From Aquimarina sediminis (GTDB taxonomy: Bacteria; Bacteroidota; Bacteroidia; Flavobacteriales; Flavobacteriaceae), in assembly GCF_002895435.1 (NCBI RefSeq), contig NZ_POYJ01000001.1:744001-808000 (forward strand): a stretch of DNA of 64,000 nucleotides. The letters are read 5' to 3'. The notes below the pieces were generated by a model. The model did not search any database, had not been told where the DNA came from, and saw only the letters and a program-made list of their open reading frames with translations. The first letter of the stretch is position 1. Each line of letters starts with the position of its first letter. This document shows positions 7,538 to 14,420 of the stretch, in pieces. The position numbers and the translations under genes were made by a program.

Positions 7538-8338
7538 ATGGCATTCGCAAATAATCTTAATATGGATATCACCAAGTACTTATATAGAATTAGATACACC
7601 GGCAGTTTGACTCCTACAAAAGAAGTGCTGGCAGATTTGCAGCTTCATCACTTATTGAATGTTCCCTTTGAGAATCTGGATATTCATTATCAAAATCCTA
7701 TTTATTTAGATCTCGAAAAAATTTATTCAAAAATTATAGATGAACAGCGTGGTGGTTTCTGTTATGAATTGAATGGACTATTTTTTGAGCTTCTTATCTC
7801 TTTAGGGTTTAATGCAAAAAGAATATCTGCTCGGGTATTTGATAGCAAAAAGAACGATTATGGTAAAGAATTTGACCATCTAGCCATAATTGTAGAAATA
7901 CAACAAAATGAATATTTAGTAGATGTAGGCTTTGGAGATTTTACATTTAATCCTTTACATCTAAAATTAAATGAAATTCAAAACGATCAAAGAGGAGATT
8001 TTATAATAGAAAAATACAAAAATGAGTACTACAAAGTATCCAAATTGATTGATGGAAAATGGCAACCAGAATATATTTTTAGCCCTGAAACTAGAGAATT
8101 AAAAGAATTTGGTGGTATGTGTACATATCACCAGACTAGTCCTTACTCCCACTTTACTCAAAAGAGATTGATCACTAAACCTTCAATAAATGGTAGGGTT
8201 ACTATTACCGGTGACCAGCTAAAAATTACCGAAAATGAAAAGGTAATACTCCAAAAATCATTAACAAACAAAAATGATTGGCAAAATCACCTAAAGAGCT
8301 ATTTTGGCATTGATGAAATCATACTAAAAAATTCATGA
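7538..8338 (+). CDS. Arylamine N-acetyltransferase
   Basis: This 266-residue protein shows the full NAT catalytic triad: Cys75 in R-G-G-F-C-Y-E-L, His114 in E-F-D-H-L-A-I-I-V and Asp129 in Y-L-V-D-V-G-F-G-D. It transfers acetyl groups from acetyl-CoA to arylamines and hydrazines, or related substrates, in the cytosol. The length is typical (255-280). The first Met (7538) gives an eight-residue extension before M-D-I-T-K-Y-L, where many homologues begin (7562), so either start is possible. Its last codons overlap the start of the next Crp/Fnr gene, indicating translational coupling. Confidence 0.92.
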   Translation: MAFANNLNMDITKYLYRIRYTGSLTPTKEVLADLQLHHLLNVPFENLDIHYQNPIYLDLEKIYSKIIDEQRGGFCYELNGLFFELLISLGFNAKRISARVFDSKKNDYGKEFDHLAIIVEIQQNEYLVDVGFGDFTFNPLHLKLNEIQNDQRGDFIIEKYKNEYYKVSKLIDGKWQPEYIFSPETRELKEFGGMCTYHQTSPYSHFTQKRLITKPSINGRVTITGDQLKITENEKVILQKSLTNKNDWQNHLKSYFGIDEIILKNS

Positions 8339-8895
8339 AAGAATTCTTATCCAAAATACATAAGGTAAATGACAGTATTCTGGAAGAGTATATTTCTCAC
8401 TGGACTGAATATATTGTCCCAAAAAAAACAATAATGACTGCTAGCGGAGATACTGAACGGTTTATTTATTATGTACAAGAAGGAATTCAAAAATCGTACT
8501 ATCTTAATGAAAGTAAGCAACATATAATTGCTTTTGCATACGCCCCATCTTTTAGTGGAATTCCCGAATCATTTTTTACTCAGACTCCGTCAAAATATTT
8601 TTTAGAAACTATTACTGACAGCAAATTCCTGAGGCTTTCGTTTGAAAAACATCAACTCCTGATGCAAGAACATAGAGAAATAGAGACCTTGTTTCGCAAA
8701 ACAACAGAGCTCTTTTTAATGGGAATGATACAACGACATCATGAACTAATGGCTTTTGATATAGAAACAAGGTTTAAAACATTTGTACAAAGAAGCTCAC
8801 ATTTGCTAAATATGGTTTCGCAAAAAGATCTTGCTTCATATTTAAGAATTGATTCTACTAATTTCAGTAAGCTTATAAATAGTATCCACATTTAA
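8335..8895 (+). CDS. Crp/Fnr family transcriptional regulator
   Basis: The 186-residue protein has an N-terminal cyclic-nucleotide-binding-like domain (I-Y-Y-V-Q-E-G-I-Q-K-S-Y-Y; F-A-Y-A-P-S-F-S-G-I-P) and a short C-terminal helix-turn-helix (S-Q-K-D-L-A-S-Y-L-R-I-D-S-T-N-F-S-K-L). It starts on an ATGA overlap with the N-acetyltransferase, so the two are one unit and the NAT is its most likely associated function. It is distantly related to the 2363 regulator; both lack the glycine/arginine cAMP signature of true Crp. Confidence 0.82.
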   Translation: MKEFLSKIHKVNDSILEEYISHWTEYIVPKKTIMTASGDTERFIYYVQEGIQKSYYLNESKQHIIAFAYAPSFSGIPESFFTQTPSKYFLETITDSKFLRLSFEKHQLLMQEHREIETLFRKTTELFLMGMIQRHHELMAFDIETRFKTFVQRSSHLLNMVSQKDLASYLRIDSTNFSKLINSIHI

Positions 8896-8897
8896 AA

Positions 8898-8915
8898 TCT
8901 TGGTGTATACCAAGA
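8898..8915. other. Short perfect hairpin after the Crp/Fnr stop
   Basis: TCTTGGT at 8898-8904 pairs with ACCAAGA at 8909-8915 around GTAT, directly after the stop codon. No T-run follows, so it is a weak terminator candidate or a protein-binding dyad upstream of the DinB gene. Confidence 0.35.
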
Positions 8916-8968
8916 ATAGAAAGTACAAAAGTCAAGACCTTTGTTTTAAAACATAACAATACAAATAC

Positions 8969-9529
8969 ATGAATAGCTGGATAGGTCGGATAGACAAAAC
9001 TACAAATGAATTTATACATACTTTTGGCTCGTTAACAGATAATGAACTAAATTGGAAACCCAATCCAGAAACCTGGAGTATAGCCCAAAACATAGATCAC
9101 TTAATCATTATCAACCAAAGCTATTTCCCCATTCTTTCTCTTATAAAATCTCCAAATTACAAACCTCCATTTATTGCTAAACTTGGTTTTATTGTAAATT
9201 TTTTAGGCAAAAGTATTCTTAAATCGGTACACCCCGACAGAAATAAAAAAATGAGAACTTTCTCAATTTGGGAGCCAACAACTAGTCATAAAACACTTGA
9301 TATACTTAAAAAATTTAATAACCATCAAACCGAACTAAAGAAAGAAATCCTGGCATCAAGAGATCTCATCAAAAACAAAGTAATTATTTCTTCTCCAGCG
9401 AATAAAAATGTCGTTTACACGCTCGAAACTGCTTTTGAAATCATTGTAACCCATGAACAAAGACATTTGGAACAAGCTAAAGAAGTTTTAAAACTACTAC
9501 CACAATCTACTCCTATGACTCAGTCTTAG
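8969..9529 (+). CDS. DinB family protein
   Basis: A 186-residue four-helix-bundle protein of the DinB/YfiT superfamily. It shows the three-histidine metal site: His in A-Q-N-I-D-H-L-I-I (about residue 46) and the pair in H-E-Q-R-H-L-E-Q (about 166-170), plus the N-W-K-P-N-P-E-T-W-S-I-A segment common in the family. Members include bacillithiol or mycothiol transferases and DNA-damage-inducible proteins of unknown activity. It stands alone between the Crp/Fnr and AraC genes. Confidence 0.85.
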   Translation: MNSWIGRIDKTTNEFIHTFGSLTDNELNWKPNPETWSIAQNIDHLIIINQSYFPILSLIKSPNYKPPFIAKLGFIVNFLGKSILKSVHPDRNKKMRTFSIWEPTTSHKTLDILKKFNNHQTELKKEILASRDLIKNKVIISSPANKNVVYTLETAFEIIVTHEQRHLEQAKEVLKLLPQSTPMTQS

Positions 9530-9599
9530 CGACAACATGATCTTATATTTATAATAAACATCGAATTATTAACTAAAAATGATAAGAGCCAAAAGTTAG

Positions 9600-9607
9600 T
9601 ATCTTTG
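9600..9607 (+). promoter_or_regulatory. -7 promoter element TATCTTTG
   Basis: A perfect TAnnTTTG, 75 bp before the ATG at 9682 of the AraC-type gene. No clear TTG is seen at the proper -33 distance. Confidence 0.45.
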
Positions 9608-9681
9608 AAAAAATCATAAGAGAATTTAATATCTATAAAGTCTACTTTTAATCCAGATATACAACACCAGATATCAATAAA

Positions 9682-10548
9682 ATGAGTACCGTAAAAATCT
9701 ATAATCAGGTAAATCAACAAAACGACAAATTAAGTTTTGGCATCTCCAAAATGGAAGATATTTATTTGAATCGAAAGGGAGAACCTGATGCTCCTCATCG
9801 ACATGATTTCTTTACAATATTACTTATAGATCAAGCTAAAGGCAATCATATCATAGATTTTAATCAATACTCTCTGGGAAGTAATCAAATCTTTTTTATT
9901 GCCCCAGGACAGGTTCACCAAATGATTGAAGAATCCAAATCTATAGGATTCTCCATGGTGTTTTCTAATCAGTTTCTAATACAGAACAATATTCCGGTAT
10001 GTTTTATAGAAGATCTAAATTTATTTAATGATTTTGGAGAAAGCCCTCCTTTGGAATTAAATAGTGAAGAATCTCAAAAGCTTAATTCCTATGCCGAGGA
10101 AATATATCAAATCTTCAACTCAGATCTATCATTCAAATACGAGGCTATAGGATCATTACTAAAACTTATTTTAATTTACTCTAATAATGTATGCTCTCTA
10201 CCAAAAAACATTAACCCATCTATTCATAACGGTGATAGCTTGTTACGTGATTTTAAAACTTTGATTAATAACAATTATAAAAAATGGCATACTACAAAAG
10301 AGTATGCTTCTCAACTTCATATTACTCCAGATCATCTGAACCGTGTAATCAAAACACAGACTGGCAAAACTGCCAAAGAACATATCCAAAGTAGAATAAT
10401 AGTTGCCGCAAAACGATTACTATATTTCAGTACATTATCCAATAAAGAAATTGGATATGAATTAGGTTTTTCTGAACCTGCAAATTTTAGTGCTTTTTTT
10501 AAAAACTGTGTAGGAGTATCACCTTCTAAATTTCAATCTATTTCGTAA
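9682..10548 (+). CDS. AraC family transcriptional regulator
   Basis: This 288-residue protein has an N-terminal cupin sensing domain (about 25-110, with A-P-H-R-H-D-F-F-T-I-L-L-I and P-G-Q-V-H-Q-M) and a C-terminal double helix-turn-helix (about 190-288: A-S-Q-L-H-I-T-P-D-H-L-N-R-V, then S-N-K-E-I-G-Y-E-L-G-F and F-S-A-F-F-K). It precedes the pirin and YceI genes on the same strand and is a natural candidate to control them, though the 90-bp gap leaves that as inference. The ligand is unknown. Confidence 0.9.
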   Translation: MSTVKIYNQVNQQNDKLSFGISKMEDIYLNRKGEPDAPHRHDFFTILLIDQAKGNHIIDFNQYSLGSNQIFFIAPGQVHQMIEESKSIGFSMVFSNQFLIQNNIPVCFIEDLNLFNDFGESPPLELNSEESQKLNSYAEEIYQIFNSDLSFKYEAIGSLLKLILIYSNNVCSLPKNINPSIHNGDSLLRDFKTLINNNYKKWHTTKEYASQLHITPDHLNRVIKTQTGKTAKEHIQSRIIVAAKRLLYFSTLSNKEIGYELGFSEPANFSAFFKNCVGVSPSKFQSIS

Positions 10549-10638
10549 CATATCGGATTTTCATAAGTCTGCCCTGTATTTTCATATTCCTTAAACAACT
10601 CCCTATTCAGACCTTTGTAATCAATAAAGCAAAGAGTT

Positions 10639-11517
10639 ATGAATAGAAAAGATTTTATTAAGAAATCATTAATTACCAGTGTAATTGGTATAACTACACC
10701 TACTTTATTAAAGGGAGCTAATACCAAATCAAAAAACACTAATAATCAAGAATCCATAACTCCACAAGGATTTAATCATTTACCTAATAAAACAGACAAA
10801 ACTATGAACACAGTATTGCACAAAGCTAATACAAGAGGTCATGCCAATTATGGATGGCTAGATACAAATCATACATTCAGTTTTGCGAATTATCACAATC
10901 CAGAACGAATGAATTTTGGTGTCTTAAGAGTACTTAATGATGATCGGGTAGCAGAAGGCAGAGGTTTTAGCACGCACCCTCATGATAACATGGAAATTAT
11001 ATCAATCCCACTAGAGGGCGATATGGAGCACAAAGATAGCATGGGAAATGTAACCGTAATCAAAGAAGGAGATGTACAGGTAATCAGTGCTGGAACTGGT
11101 ATTTTTCACAGTGAATACAATAAAAACAGTGATAAGGAAGTAAAATTTCTCCAGATCTGGGTATTTCCTAACAAAAAACAAGTTGAACCCCGATATGATC
11201 AGATATCACTAAAAGATATTGAAACAGAAAATCAGTTTTATCAAATAGTATCTCCAAATAAAACTGATCAAGGAGTTTGGATACATCAAGATGCATGGTT
11301 TAGCCTAGGTAAATTTACGCAGGAAACAAAAATAGAATACAAATTGCATTCTAATAAAAATGGCGTTTATGCATTTATCCTAAATGGCAAAGCTTCTATC
11401 CAAGGTCAACGATTAGAGCCGAGAGATGGCTTTGGGGTATGGGGTACAGATAGCATACAAATTACACCTGAAAAAGATTCAAAAATATTGCTCATGGAAG
11501 TCCCTATGAGCATCTAA
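10639..11517 (+). CDS. Pirin family protein with Tat-like leader
   Basis: Residues 56-292 form a pirin (bicupin): H-T-F-S-F-A-N-Y-H-N-P near residue 75, and H-P-H-D-N-M-E-I-I-S and the H-S-E-Y-N motif carry the usual metal-binding His and Glu residues. Pirins act as metal-dependent quercetinases or regulators. The odd part is residues 1-55: an N-R-K-D-F-I-K-K-S start and a hydrophobic stretch to about residue 25, which resembles a Tat signal (R-K instead of R-R), then a linker. An internal Met at 10804 (M-N-T-V-L-H-K-A) would give a normal leaderless pirin. YceI follows after 25 bp, probably in the same operon. Confidence 0.88.
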   Translation: MNRKDFIKKSLITSVIGITTPTLLKGANTKSKNTNNQESITPQGFNHLPNKTDKTMNTVLHKANTRGHANYGWLDTNHTFSFANYHNPERMNFGVLRVLNDDRVAEGRGFSTHPHDNMEIISIPLEGDMEHKDSMGNVTVIKEGDVQVISAGTGIFHSEYNKNSDKEVKFLQIWVFPNKKQVEPRYDQISLKDIETENQFYQIVSPNKTDQGVWIHQDAWFSLGKFTQETKIEYKLHSNKNGVYAFILNGKASIQGQRLEPRDGFGVWGTDSIQITPEKDSKILLMEVPMSI

Positions 11518-11542
11518 TTAAAAATTATAAAAATAGAATACA

Positions 11543-12070
11543 ATGGAAATTATAACAAAAACAAAGTGGGAAATAGACCCTGTACACTCGGATATAGCAT
11601 TTAAAGTAAAACATATGATGATTTCAACAGTCACAGGACACTTCAAAAATTTTAGTGCCTCTGTAGAGACTGAAAAAGAAAATTTTAGCGATGCTAATAT
11701 CAACTTTGTAGCAGAAATCGATTCTATAAGCACAAAAAATAATGATAGAGATGCACATCTAAAATCTGATGATTTTTTTAATGCAGATGTATATCCCAGA
11801 TTAACATTTGTTTCTAAATCATTTGACCACGGAAAACTAACTGGTGATTTAACAATAAGAAATATCAAGAAAGAAATTAGTTTGGATGTCGATTTTAATG
11901 GAATTGCAATTGATCCTTATGGACAAACAAAAGCCGGTTTTGAATTAGTGGGAGAGATTAATAGAAAAGATTTTAATCTAACCTGGAATACCGTTACAGA
12001 AGCTGGAAACATCGTAGTCTCTGACAAAGTAAAAATTGTGATTGATGCACAATTTGTAAAACAAGAGTAA
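11543..12070 (+). CDS. YceI family protein
   Basis: The 175-residue protein has YceI/lipocalin-like beta-barrel motifs: W-E-I-D-P-V-H-S-D-I-A-F-K-V-K-H near the start, V-T-G-H-F-K-N-F and L-T-I-R-N-I-K-K-E-I. YceI proteins bind long polyisoprenoid or amide-type lipids. This copy has no signal peptide and so is probably cytosolic, unlike the periplasmic E. coli form. It is 25 bp downstream of the pirin gene and shares a bidirectional terminator with the convergent polysaccharide operon. Confidence 0.9.
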   Translation: MEIITKTKWEIDPVHSDIAFKVKHMMISTVTGHFKNFSASVETEKENFSDANINFVAEIDSISTKNNDRDAHLKSDDFFNADVYPRLTFVSKSFDHGKLTGDLTIRNIKKEISLDVDFNGIAIDPYGQTKAGFELVGEINRKDFNLTWNTVTEAGNIVVSDKVKIVIDAQFVKQE

Positions 12071-12096
12071 AAAGGTTTTATAGAATCTATTAAAAA

Positions 12097-12137
12097 GATA
12101 CCTAAAGCATAAAGAAAAGTTTTAGGTATCACCTTTT
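12097..12137. terminator. Bidirectional terminator between yceI and polysaccharide operon 2
   Basis: GATACCTAAA at 12097-12106 pairs perfectly with TTTAGGTATC at 12121-12130 across a 14-nt loop. On the + strand ACC and a T-run follow; on the - strand the stem is followed by TTTTT at once. It overlaps the stop codon of the 12122 gene. Confidence 0.75.
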
Positions 12138-13294
12138 TTAGCATTCTCAAAAACCATCTTTTGCATTTTTGTTTTTCCAACAATAAGGTATGTTTTTCTT
12201 TCTTTTGAAATCTCTACTACATTAACATCAGAAACTTTTTCTATACTGGTATATAAAAAGTCAAAAACACTACCACGCAAAAAAGCATAGTCCTTGGATT
12301 CATAATCTATTACAGGATATTTTTGATCATACTTCGCTTCTTCGATAGGAGATGCCTCACAATGCAAGTCAGGAGTATAACTTTCTTTTCGCTTTGCTTT
12401 ATACTTTTTATATCTTACATAAGCTATTTTGAAAATAAATTCTTTGAAACTAGCTTTTATATATTCAATATTGGCACTTATAGTTGCAGAAACAGATTTT
12501 TTTGGGTAAATAATTTGTTGTTCAAAATTATAAATATGATTACACCATTCTCTCTTATACGTTAAATCTCCCATTCCCATCTCATAAGACTTATGATCAT
12601 TTGCAATACACCAATCCAGTTTTTTATATATCTCTACACTTCCTAAACTAAACTTGCTATAATCTATATCATATGAGGATATTGCACTAAACAGTCTTTG
12701 ACGAAAATGATGATTAAGGGATATAATTATTGGTATATCTCTATCGAAAACGACAAATAATGATGCTTTTTTTTCATTAATTAATGAAAAGTACATATCC
12801 ATATAATGATCCCATCTCAAAAGACTCTGACTTACATCATTGCGTTGTTCAAACCTTCGAATCAACATTTTTTTTAAAGAGTTCATCAAATCCTGATACT
12901 CTTCTTTTTCTATAGCGCCATAATATGTTTTTTCTGTGATCTGAAAACATGACTCAAGTCTTTTGACTCTTCTTCTTATTCCTTTGGCATTACTCCTAAA
13001 ACGATATTTTATATAGGCATCTGCACTAGCAAAACCATCCAAAAAGATAGCATAACCTTTAAAGAATTGACTAATTTTCTTTACATTAAATAGACTCTTA
13101 TCTAGTACCGGTTTTAAATAATCTATAATAAAGAAAATAGAGTATACTTTATCAGGGTTTTTAATCAGCTCGTTATCATAATCCGGATTAGCTGAAGAGC
13201 CTTCTCTTTCATAATACTCAATTTTATGAAATATCTTTGGTATACTACCTTTCTCAAAAAGCTCAAAAAAGTAATCTATATGCACTTTTTTCAT
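12122..13294 (-). CDS. GNAT-fold acyltransferase, BioF2/FemAB-like
   Basis: This 390-residue protein is the last gene of operon 2. The middle part (about 100-265) fits the BioF2-like/FemAB GNAT fold: a basic R-S-N-A-K-G-I-R-R-R-V-K-R segment, S-L-F-V-V-F-D-R-D-I-P-I-I-I-S-L, and the closing G-M-G-D-L-T-Y-K-R-E-W motif. Relatives transfer acyl or aminoacyl groups to cell-wall or polysaccharide amines. It overlaps the upstream gene by 4 bp. With a ligase-carrier pair in the same operon, a carrier-bound acyl donor is plausible but unproven. The C-terminal 100 residues are basic and match nothing I recognise. Confidence 0.72.
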   Translation of the reverse strand: MKKVHIDYFFELFEKGSIPKIFHKIEYYEREGSSANPDYDNELIKNPDKVYSIFFIIDYLKPVLDKSLFNVKKISQFFKGYAIFLDGFASADAYIKYRFRSNAKGIRRRVKRLESCFQITEKTYYGAIEKEEYQDLMNSLKKMLIRRFEQRNDVSQSLLRWDHYMDMYFSLINEKKASLFVVFDRDIPIIISLNHHFRQRLFSAISSYDIDYSKFSLGSVEIYKKLDWCIANDHKSYEMGMGDLTYKREWCNHIYNFEQQIIYPKKSVSATISANIEYIKASFKEFIFKIAYVRYKKYKAKRKESYTPDLHCEASPIEEAKYDQKYPVIDYESKDYAFLRGSVFDFLYTSIEKVSDVNVVEISKERKTYLIVGKTKMQKMVFENAKKGDT

Positions 13295-14379
13295 ACGCTT
13301 AATCTATAAAAGGGGAAAAAATAATCTTTTAAATTCTCTTTATGAACAGTAGAGTACTCTGTGTTAGAAGTCGAGCATAGCTCGTCATACACTTTCTCAT
13401 TAACAATTTTTCTTCCGGTATAAAAAATCACATCTTCATCTTTAGGAAAAAGTGATTTCTTATGCTTATACAACCCATCTCCATCTTTCATACCTCCACC
13501 CAAAACATAGTGTTTTATATTATTTGCAATAGCCCATTCTATGATTTTTACTCTTAGAAAATCATTAGGTCTATAACTAAAATACTCGGCATTGGTTCCT
13601 CCCAGAAAAGCAAAAAAAGTATCTCTATAGCTAATAATTAGTTCTATCGAAATAGGGATGTTTTCATAATATGCAATAGCAATAGAGAAGTTCCCTAAAT
13701 TAGATAAAATTAAATTTTCGAAGTAAGTACTAGAGAAAAAATAAATACTATCAGCATTATTACGGTTCATAGTATCTACATAGATATCATTAAAAATTTT
13801 AATAATATCTCTTGTAATCTCTTCTTTATGAAATATTTTGAATTCTAAGTTATGGTTTACTGCCTTTCTAAAGTTATTCCTCACTTTAGGTAAAAATGCG
13901 ATCCATTGATCATCAAAATTTTCCAAAAGATGCCCTCTTACATTCGATAGCGTTTTTGTCAAATATCCAGAATACCCTTTATGATTTTCATTTAAACTAA
14001 ATCGAATAAACTCTGCTATAACATTATTATCTTTATACCATTGATCCACGCTGCTCCAAAATTCTATAATATCTTCTTCAGATACCGTATCATTAAATAA
14101 AGGACCGCTGTAACCATAAGGGCTTATAACGTCGTAATATGGATAATTCTGACTTTTGAGTTTTATCTCTCTATAAATGAAAGGCATTAGAATAACTGGA
14201 GAGTCATCTTTCTCGAATAAAAAATACTTCAGTTTTTCTGAATCTTTCTCAAAATGTAGCATATGCTCGGCGGAGTAGTATACATTATTATCCCACTTGT
14301 TTTGCAAGAGTTTTTTGTATGCCAAGACATCTGAACTATCATCCAGGTTTTTTATAAATAGGTTGTAGTTTTGCTTCAA
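13291..14379 (-). CDS. GNAT-fold acyltransferase, FemAB-like
   Basis: The 362-residue protein shows the FemAB-like layout: Y-Y-D-V-I-S-P-Y-G-Y-S-G-P-L-F in the first half, then V-R-N-N-F-R-K-A-V and the second GNAT domain with P-I-S-I-E-L-I-I-S-Y, A-F-L-G-G-T and H-Y-V-L-G-G-G. FemAB relatives add amino acids to peptidoglycan, and others acylate sugars in polysaccharide loci. It overlaps the next gene (12122) by 4 bp and follows the PglD-FAD fusion by 41 bp. The two FemAB-like neighbours are diverged paralogues and may act one after the other or as a heterodimer. Confidence 0.75.
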   Translation of the reverse strand: MKQNYNLFIKNLDDSSDVLAYKKLLQNKWDNNVYYSAEHMLHFEKDSEKLKYFLFEKDDSPVILMPFIYREIKLKSQNYPYYDVISPYGYSGPLFNDTVSEEDIIEFWSSVDQWYKDNNVIAEFIRFSLNENHKGYSGYLTKTLSNVRGHLLENFDDQWIAFLPKVRNNFRKAVNHNLEFKIFHKEEITRDIIKIFNDIYVDTMNRNNADSIYFFSSTYFENLILSNLGNFSIAIAYYENIPISIELIISYRDTFFAFLGGTNAEYFSYRPNDFLRVKIIEWAIANNIKHYVLGGGMKDGDGLYKHKKSLFPKDEDVIFYTGRKIVNEKVYDELCSTSNTEYSTVHKENLKDYFFPFYRLSV

Positions 14380-14420
14380 TTGTTAAAATATTAGTTAGGT
14401 GTCGTTGTTAATTAGGTTTA

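Noticed and set aside
11518..11868. Antisense ORF under yceI
   Set aside because: It is fully antisense to a clear YceI coding frame and matches no family.
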